A stretch of 40,851 nucleotides of DNA from Hyphomicrobiales bacterium. GTDB taxonomy: Bacteria > Pseudomonadota > Alphaproteobacteria > Rhizobiales > Beijerinckiaceae. Of this stretch, positions 35,546-40,851 are shown in pieces. The position numbers and the translations under genes are program-made. The DNA lies in NCBI GenBank assembly GCA_028868735.1, contig JAGWTW010000022.1:1-40851 (forward strand), in the 5' to 3' direction. The notes under the pieces were generated by a model. That model was not told the DNA's origin and searched no databases. It saw only the letters and a list, made by a program, of their open reading frames with translations. How positions within the stretch are numbered: the first letter of the stretch is position 1; the number at the start of each line of letters is the position of its first letter.

Positions 35546-36417
35546 AGCCCGTCGGTTTCCTTTCCGCGATCATCGCCGTTATTGTCGTCGTGCTTGCTTC
35601 CGGCTCCATGTTCCAGGTGCGACAGACCGAGCAGGCGCTCGTCCTGCGGTTCGGCGCGCCGGTCGCCGGACGCGGGCTCGTGACGCAGCCCGGCCTGCAT
35701 TTCAAAATTCCGCTGATCGAATCCGTGGTGAAGATCGACAACCGGATTCTTGCGCTCGAAAGCCCGAAGCAGGAAGTGCTTGCGTCCGACAACCAGCGAA
35801 TCGACGTCGACGCCTTCGTGCGCTACCGGATCGTCGACGCGCTGAAATTCTATCAGGGGGCGGGTTCGATCCCGATCGCCAACAATCTGCTCGCCTCCAT
35901 GCTGAACTCGGCCGTGCGGCGCGTGCTGGGCGAGGCGAACCAGCAGCAGATCGTGCGGGACGAGCGCGCGGCGCTGATGGTCAAGATCAAGGATCAGGTC
36001 GAATCGGAAAGCCAGCGGTTCGGCGTTTCGATCGTCGACGCGCGGTTGCGACGCGCGGACCTTCCGCGCGAGATCTCGGAAAAAGTGTTCAGCCGCATGA
36101 TGTCCGAACGCCAGCGCGAGGCCAACGAATACCGCGCGCAGGGCAACGAGCAATATCAGCGGATCACCGCAAAGGCCGACCGCGACGCGATCGTTTTGAA
36201 GGCGGAGGCGCAGCAGGCCGCCGACACCGTGCGCGGCCAGGGCGACGCCGAGCGCAACCGCATATTCGCGGAGGCGTTCGGCAGGGATCCCGATTTTTTT
36301 GCTTTCTACAGATCGATGCAGGCATACGATCAGGCCCTCAAGGGACAGGACACGCGGTTCGTGACTTCGCCCTCGAGCGATTTCTTCAGATATTTCGGCA
36401 ACCCGAGCGGAAAATGA
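35542..36417 (+). CDS. hflC: FtsH-associated membrane protein HflC
   Basis: Partner of HflK. At 291 residues it has an N-terminal membrane anchor (PVGFLSAIIAVIVVVLASG), the SPFH domain (VRQTEQALVLRFGAPVAGRG, then PGLHFKIPLIESVVKIDNRI), and a C-terminal coiled coil (SERQREANEYRAQGNEQYQR). The end shows the HflC-type segment FGRDPDFFAFYRSMQAYDQA. Overlap with hflK and a short gap to degP show a three-gene membrane proteostasis operon. Confidence 0.96.
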   Translation: MKPVGFLSAIIAVIVVVLASGSMFQVRQTEQALVLRFGAPVAGRGLVTQPGLHFKIPLIESVVKIDNRILALESPKQEVLASDNQRIDVDAFVRYRIVDALKFYQGAGSIPIANNLLASMLNSAVRRVLGEANQQQIVRDERAALMVKIKDQVESESQRFGVSIVDARLRRADLPREISEKVFSRMMSERQREANEYRAQGNEQYQRITAKADRDAIVLKAEAQQAADTVRGQGDAERNRIFAEAFGRDPDFFAFYRSMQAYDQALKGQDTRFVTSPSSDFFRYFGNPSGK

Positions 36418-36445
36418 CCCGTTCTGACCAGGCATGGAGCTGAAC

Positions 36446-37966
36446 ATGCGGACCCCGTCTGCCATTCTCGCCGGCGTTGCGACGCTCGCGCGTCGTCCTG
36501 CGGTCGCCGCGCTCGCGCTTTCCCTGACGCTCGGCGCCGGCGGCGCCGCGCTCGCGCCTGTCGCGCCGGCGCAAGCGCGCGGGGCGCCCGATTCGTTCGC
36601 CGATCTCGCCGCGAGCGTCAGCAGCGCGGTCGTCAACATTTCGGCGACGCAGACGATCGAGGCCAAGCGCAGCGGCCGCGACAATCCGCATTTGCAGCCC
36701 GGCACGCCGTTCGACGACATGTTCGAGGAATTCTTCCGCCGCCACGGGCAGCAGGGCGAAGATGCGCCGCGTCCCCGCAAGTCGAATTCGCTCGGCTCCG
36801 GTTTCGTGGTCGATCCGAGCGGCATCGTCATCACCAACAATCACGTGATCGCCGACGCCAACGAAATCTACGTCATCTTCACCGACGGGCAGAAGCTGAA
36901 GGCCGAGATCATCGGCAAGGATTCGAAGGTCGACGTCGCGGTCTTGCGCGTGAAGCCGGAAAAGCCGCTGACGGCCGTGAAATTCGCCGACAGCGACAAG
37001 GCGCGCGTCGGCGACTGGGTGCTCGCCGTCGGCAATCCGTTCGGTCTCGGCGGCTCGGTGACGGCCGGCATCGTGTCGGCGCGCAACCGCAACATCGACA
37101 GCGGCCCCTACGACAATTACATCCAGACGGACGCAGCCATCAACAAGGGCAATTCCGGCGGACCGCTCTTCAACATGGACGGCGAGGTGATCGGCATCAA
37201 TACGGCGATCCTGTCGCCGTCGGGCGGTTCGATCGGCATCGGGTTCGCGACGCCGGCCAACACCGTCACGCCGATCATCGACCAGCTCGAGAAATACGGC
37301 GAGACGCGGCGCGGCTGGCTCGGCGTGCGCATCCAGAACGTGGACGATTCGATCGCCGAAAGCCTCGGCCTCGGCAAGGCGCGCGGCGCGCTGATCGCCG
37401 GCGTCGACGAGAAGGGGCCCGCCCAGCCGGCAGGCCTCAAGACCGGCGACGTCATCGTCAAATTCGACGGCAAGGACGTGAAGCAGTCGCGGGATCTGCC
37501 GAAACTCGTCGCCTCGACGCCAATCGGCAAGGATGTCGACATCGTCGTCGTTCGCGACGGCAAGGAAGTGACGAAGAGCGTCAAGCTCGGACGTCTCGAG
37601 GACGGCGAAAAGATCGCGAAGATCAAGGCCGGCGGCGATGGCGCGGATGCGCCTGCGCCGGCGGTGAAGAGCGCGCTCGGCATGGATTTCGCCGGCCTCG
37701 ACAACGAGGCGCGGAAGAAATTCGGGATCAAGGACAGCGTCAAGGGCGGCGTGGTCGTCACCAAGGTCGATCCGGGTTCGAACGCCGCGGAAAAGCGCAT
37801 CCAGCCCGGCGAGGTGATCGTCGAGGTCAATCAGAAGCCGATCGGATCGACGGGCGACCTCGTCGCCGCGATCAAGGCGCTGAAGGGCGACGGCAGGAAG
37901 TCGGCGCTGCTGCTCGTCGCCAATGCGCAGGGCGAAGTGCGCTTCGTGCCGGTGACGATCGACTGA
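36446..37966 (+). CDS. degP: Periplasmic serine protease/chaperone, DegP/HtrA (Do) family
   Basis: A trypsin-like protease that removes misfolded periplasmic proteins. A Sec signal peptide ends near PAQA. The triad is His in ITNNHVIADAN, Asp in SKVDVAVLRV and Ser in NKGNSGGPLFN. Two PDZ domains follow: the first begins RRGWLGVRIQNVDD, the second covers GVVVTKVDPGSNAAEKRIQPG. I prefer the ATG at 36446, with GGAG six bases upstream, over the ATG at 36434, giving 506 residues. The gap to hflC is 28 nt, so it is probably the third gene of hflK-hflC-degP. Confidence 0.95.
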   Translation: MRTPSAILAGVATLARRPAVAALALSLTLGAGGAALAPVAPAQARGAPDSFADLAASVSSAVVNISATQTIEAKRSGRDNPHLQPGTPFDDMFEEFFRRHGQQGEDAPRPRKSNSLGSGFVVDPSGIVITNNHVIADANEIYVIFTDGQKLKAEIIGKDSKVDVAVLRVKPEKPLTAVKFADSDKARVGDWVLAVGNPFGLGGSVTAGIVSARNRNIDSGPYDNYIQTDAAINKGNSGGPLFNMDGEVIGINTAILSPSGGSIGIGFATPANTVTPIIDQLEKYGETRRGWLGVRIQNVDDSIAESLGLGKARGALIAGVDEKGPAQPAGLKTGDVIVKFDGKDVKQSRDLPKLVASTPIGKDVDIVVVRDGKEVTKSVKLGRLEDGEKIAKIKAGGDGADAPAPAVKSALGMDFAGLDNEARKKFGIKDSVKGGVVVTKVDPGSNAAEKRIQPGEVIVEVNQKPIGSTGDLVAAIKALKGDGRKSALLLVANAQGEVRFVPVTID

Positions 37967-37982
37967 GGGACCGTGGGCGGCG

Positions 37983-38948
37983 CTATTCCTCGAGGAAGCG
38001 CTGCACTTCGGCGAACAAGGCGTGGCGCTCGCTCTCGAGCGCCATCGTGTGCGTGCCCCGGCCCAGCAGGACGAGCCTCTTGGATTTCGCGCGCGTGAGC
38101 TGCGGAAAGATCGTTTGCGCCATGGAGGTCGGCGTGTCGGCGTCCCATTCGCCCATCGCGATCAGCACGGGACATTCGATCTTCGCGGGGTCCCAGGTCG
38201 GTTTCGCCTGCATCCAGTAGCGTTGCGCGTCGAGCAGCACGCCGTTCGGCGCGCGAATGCAGGGCGGGTCCATCGCCGCGCCTTCGGGATCGCTGGCGAG
38301 CGCGGCCGTCCAGAAATCGTCGAACACGCCGGGCGGAATCAGCGTGGTCTTTCCGTCCTCCGGAACCCTGCGCAACCAGCGCTCGTGCGCTTCCTCGCGC
38401 GTGACCTTGCGCCAGGCGCCGATCGTTCCGGAAGCGTCGCCGATGACGGGCTGGCCGCCCTTGATGATCCAGAGCGGCGCGAACAGGGCGAGTTTCTTCA
38501 CGAGCGCCGGATTTTGCTGCGTGTAGCCCGCCATGAGCGCCGTCCCCCAGGACCAGCCCATCAGGCAGAGCGCGTCGAGGCTGCGCTCGCGACGGATGAA
38601 ATCGACGACGGCGCCGACGCTGGCGATGGCGACGTCGGTCGTCGTCGGCGGCGCAACGCCGTCCGGCGCGCCGCTCATCTCCTTCGGCCGCGACGAGCCG
38701 CCGTAGCCCGGCAAGTCCATCAGCCAGACGTCGAAGCCGCGCGCGGCGATATGGTCCATCCACGAAGCGCCGTCGATCGGGAGATCGAATGCGACGCTCG
38801 CCGGGTAGGTCGCGCCGTGCACGAACAGCAAGGTGCGGTCCGGTCCGAAATGCGCGACGCCTTTCGGCCGCTTGTTGCGCATGAAGACATCGAGCCCGGT
38901 CGCGCCGAGCTTCGTGCGGTGCTCGCGTTTTTCGATTTCGACGCTCAT
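37983..38948 (-). CDS. Alpha/beta-fold hydrolase
   Basis: A 321-residue soluble alpha/beta hydrolase. The oxyanion-side motif is LLFVHGATYPAS, the nucleophile elbow GWSWG carries the catalytic Ser, the acid Asp lies in AMGEWDADTP, and the His in LGRGTHTMALE. The segment WLMDLPGYGGSSRPKEM fits hydrolases acting on small esters or amides. The ATG at 38948 overlaps the antiporter gene stop (ATGA), so the two are translationally coupled. The frame is open much further upstream but that part is a shadow of the antiporter gene. Substrate unknown. It converges with degP, 16 nt away. Confidence 0.88.
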   Translation of the reverse strand: MSVEIEKREHRTKLGATGLDVFMRNKRPKGVAHFGPDRTLLFVHGATYPASVAFDLPIDGASWMDHIAARGFDVWLMDLPGYGGSSRPKEMSGAPDGVAPPTTTDVAIASVGAVVDFIRRERSLDALCLMGWSWGTALMAGYTQQNPALVKKLALFAPLWIIKGGQPVIGDASGTIGAWRKVTREEAHERWLRRVPEDGKTTLIPPGVFDDFWTAALASDPEGAAMDPPCIRAPNGVLLDAQRYWMQAKPTWDPAKIECPVLIAMGEWDADTPTSMAQTIFPQLTRAKSKRLVLLGRGTHTMALESERHALFAEVQRFLEE

Positions 38949-40810
38949 GCCTGCGGTTCCTCCGTTTGCGGCGGCGACGCAATCTGTTGCGCCTCGCTCT
39001 GTTTCTTCGGCTTGTTCATGTCGCGCACGCGCGTGGACATCTTGATGCCGCGCTTTTCGCGGCGCCGGTCGCCGTGCGGTTGCAGGAACTTGCGGTATTC
39101 GTCGCGCTTCTCGTGAATCGACGCGATGACGAAGCCCATGGGAACGCCGATGTCGACAAGCAGCGCCTCGGCGAGTTGCAGGCTCGCCTCGATCGTCTCG
39201 GGGATCGCATCGGTGACGCCGAGTTCGTAGAGATGCGTCGCATGTTCGGCGTCTCGCGCGCGCGCGACGATGGTGAGCTCCGGCCGCGCCGCGTGCGCGA
39301 TGGTGACGACTTCCTCGACCGCCTGCGGCGCGTCCATCGTCACGACGAGCGCGCGCGCCGTCGACAGGCCGACGCGCGACAGGAAGTCGGCGCGCGCGGC
39401 GTTGCCCCAGTAGATTTCGACGCCGTCTTCGCGCGCCTGCGAAACGAGCTGCGCAGCGCCGTCGACGGCGATGAAGGGGATGTCGTGGCGCGTCAGAAGC
39501 TCCGAAACCAGCCGCCCGACGCGACCGAAGCCGACGACGATGACGCGGTTGTCGGCAACGACCGCGCCGGGCGCGAGATGGGCGAATTGCGCTTCGTCGC
39601 GCGGGCGCGCCGCGGTCACTTTCGCCGCGAAGGCGCCGAGGAAAGGTATGGCGATCATCGTCAACGTGACGACGATCATGAGATCGACGCCCTCCACCCA
39701 GGGCATGACATGCGCGGCGATGGCGGCGCCGATCATCAGAAATGCGAATTCGCCGCCGGGCGCGAGCAGAAGCGAGACTTCGCCGGCGACCGGCGCGCCG
39801 AGGCGAAAGGCGCGCGCCAGCGCATAAATGATGCCGGCCTTGACCGCGATGAGGCCGAAGGCGACGCCGAGGATCGTCAGCGGCGCCTGAAAGATGCGGC
39901 CGATGTCGAGCGCGGCGCCGGTCGTGAGAAAGAAAAGGCCGAGCAGCAGACCCTGGAACGGCGCGATCGTGACTTCGATCTCCCTGCGGAATTCGGTTTC
40001 GGCGAGCAGCAGGCCAGCGACAAAGGCGCCGAGGCCCATCGACAATCCGGCTGCTGCGCTCGCGACGCTCGCGCCGACGACGACGAGCAGGCAGGCTGCG
40101 ACGAACAGCTCCGTCGAACGCGCGGCGGCGACGAGATGGAACAGCGGACGCAGCAATATCCGGCCGCCGACCACGAGCACGAACAGCGCGGCCACCGCCG
40201 GCGCCCAGGCCCAGAACAATTGCAGGCCCGACACGGCTGCTCCGCGCGAATCCAGCAGCGGAATGACGAAGAGCAGCGGCGCGACCATCAGGTCCTGAAA
40301 CAACAGGATCGCGAAGGAGGTGCGGCCGGCGGCGCGATTGAGACGCTTGCGCTCCGAAAGGACGGGAATGACGATCGCGGTCGAGGACATGGCGAGCGCG
40401 GCGCCGGACAGCAGCGCAGGGCCGATCGGCATGTCGAGCCACAGCGCAATGAATACGGTCAGAACGATCGTGGAAGCCGCGACCTGCGCGGCGCCGAGCC
40501 CGAACACGAGCCGACGCATGCGCACGAGGCGCTCCCACGACAGTTCGAGCCCGATCATGAAGAGCAGAAAGACGACGCCGAATTCGGCGAGATGAGCCGC
40601 TTTCTCGACGTCGCCGATCATGAGGTAACGCAGCCACGGCCATGTCTGCGCGAGCCGGCCGACGCCGGAGGGGCCGAGCAACGCGCCAGCAATGAGAAAG
40701 CCGAGCACGGGGCTCATGCGCAACCGCCGGAACAGCGGCACGACCAGACCCGCCGTCATCAGGAAGATGAGCGGCTCGCGATAGTTTTCCCAGTGAAAGC
40801 TCTGCTCCAT
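38945..40810 (-). CDS. KefB/KefC-type monovalent cation:proton antiporter (CPA2) with RCK domain
   Basis: A 621-residue membrane transporter. Twelve or so helices of the Na+/H+ exchanger fold cover residues 1-395, including VLGFLIAGALLGPSGVG, EFGVVFLLFMIGLELSWERL, ALAMSSTAIVIPVLSE and LLLAPGGEFAFLMIGAA. The cytoplasmic TrkA-N/RCK nucleotide-binding domain follows, with Rossmann motif VIVVGFGRVGRLVSELL, GNAARADFLSRVGL and VVTMDAPQAVEEVV. The C-terminus is a charged, Lys/Arg/Gln-rich tail. The family exports K+ in exchange for protons, in Kef under glutathione-adduct control; no KefF/KefG-like ancillary gene is adjacent. An alpha/beta hydrolase gene overlaps its end by four bases. Confidence 0.92.
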   Translation of the reverse strand: MEQSFHWENYREPLIFLMTAGLVVPLFRRLRMSPVLGFLIAGALLGPSGVGRLAQTWPWLRYLMIGDVEKAAHLAEFGVVFLLFMIGLELSWERLVRMRRLVFGLGAAQVAASTIVLTVFIALWLDMPIGPALLSGAALAMSSTAIVIPVLSERKRLNRAAGRTSFAILLFQDLMVAPLLFVIPLLDSRGAAVSGLQLFWAWAPAVAALFVLVVGGRILLRPLFHLVAAARSTELFVAACLLVVVGASVASAAAGLSMGLGAFVAGLLLAETEFRREIEVTIAPFQGLLLGLFFLTTGAALDIGRIFQAPLTILGVAFGLIAVKAGIIYALARAFRLGAPVAGEVSLLLAPGGEFAFLMIGAAIAAHVMPWVEGVDLMIVVTLTMIAIPFLGAFAAKVTAARPRDEAQFAHLAPGAVVADNRVIVVGFGRVGRLVSELLTRHDIPFIAVDGAAQLVSQAREDGVEIYWGNAARADFLSRVGLSTARALVVTMDAPQAVEEVVTIAHAARPELTIVARARDAEHATHLYELGVTDAIPETIEASLQLAEALLVDIGVPMGFVIASIHEKRDEYRKFLQPHGDRRREKRGIKMSTRVRDMNKPKKQSEAQQIASPPQTEEPQA

Positions 40811-40827
40811 GCGGGGTCCTGTATCTC

Positions 40828-40851
40828 CCTCTCCCCGTTTACGGGGAGAGG
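40828..40851. repeat. Palindromic intergenic repeat at the window edge
   Basis: A perfect 10-bp stem (CCTCTCCCCG with CGGGGAGAGG) closes a TTTA loop, just upstream of the antiporter gene. This is a common dispersed palindrome in GC-rich bacterial genomes. It touches the window end, so it may extend further. Confidence 0.7.

Overview
The window is a GC-rich chromosomal segment of an alphaproteobacterium, most likely of the order Hyphomicrobiales (Rhizobiales). This rests on the gene order ftsZ-lpxC-bamD-recN-ligA, the FtsZ tail ending in [10 protein letters not shown], the circularly permuted (two-piece) tmRNA gene, the alpha-type SspB beside DUF4169 and ribbon-helix-helix genes, and the order thyA-(yaiI)-folA-hflK-hflC-degP. 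I cannot name a genus. Almost everything is core chromosome. I see no insertion sequence, integrase, prophage, CRISPR array, rRNA or tRNA gene.

Layout. 1-8006 (+): the end of the division/envelope cluster (5'-truncated ftsZ, lpxC, bamD), then DNA repair (recN, ligA), with a small membrane protein and a REP-like palindrome between recN and ligA. 8036-11880: an aminopeptidase P family peptidase, a 73-residue unknown protein behind a perfect 19-bp palindrome, prmA, a one-helix small protein and a secreted six-cysteine small protein. 11893-18400 (-): a compact run read leftward: DUF1993 protein, D-2-hydroxyacid (D-lactate type) FAD dehydrogenase, cytochrome P450, LrgA, LrgB and an HWE-family sensor kinase. 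18541-26083 (+): small unknown genes, UvrD/PcrA helicase, an amidase with a histone-H1-like N-terminal tail, a YeeE/YedE transporter, and an MFS transporter cut into two six-helix halves by one in-frame TAG. 26112-29699 (+): a very large AsmA-family protein. 29693-31162 (-): tmRNA gene (ssrA), sspB, DUF4169 and a ribbon-helix-helix protein. 31264-34290 (+): an FNR-type oxygen regulator, thyA, yaiI and folA, with four tandem hairpin units and an opposite-strand mini-gene between yaiI and folA. 34448-37966 (+): hflK-hflC-degP. 37983-40810 (-): a KefB/KefC-type antiporter and an alpha/beta hydrolase.

How genes work together. ssrA tags stalled proteins and SspB delivers tagged proteins to ClpXP; here adaptor and tag gene are neighbours in one orientation. 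HflK/HflC (regulators of FtsH) and DegP form a membrane and periplasm protein-quality unit. ThyA and FolA form the dTMP/folate cycle. In the leftward run, the hydroxyacid dehydrogenase and LrgAB, a family that includes pyruvate and glycolate/glycerate transporters, suggest a small-carboxylate uptake and oxidation module, with a P450 of unknown substrate inserted in it.

Most unusual points: the mini-gene at 33620-33700 whose Shine-Dalgarno region complements about 17 nt of the 16S rRNA 3' end and which runs into a mosaic array of terminator-like hairpins; the H1-tailed amidase; the P450 inside a dehydrogenase-LrgAB operon; and the amber codon exactly at the centre of an otherwise intact MFS transporter. 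All domain calls come from reading the sequence, without database searches.
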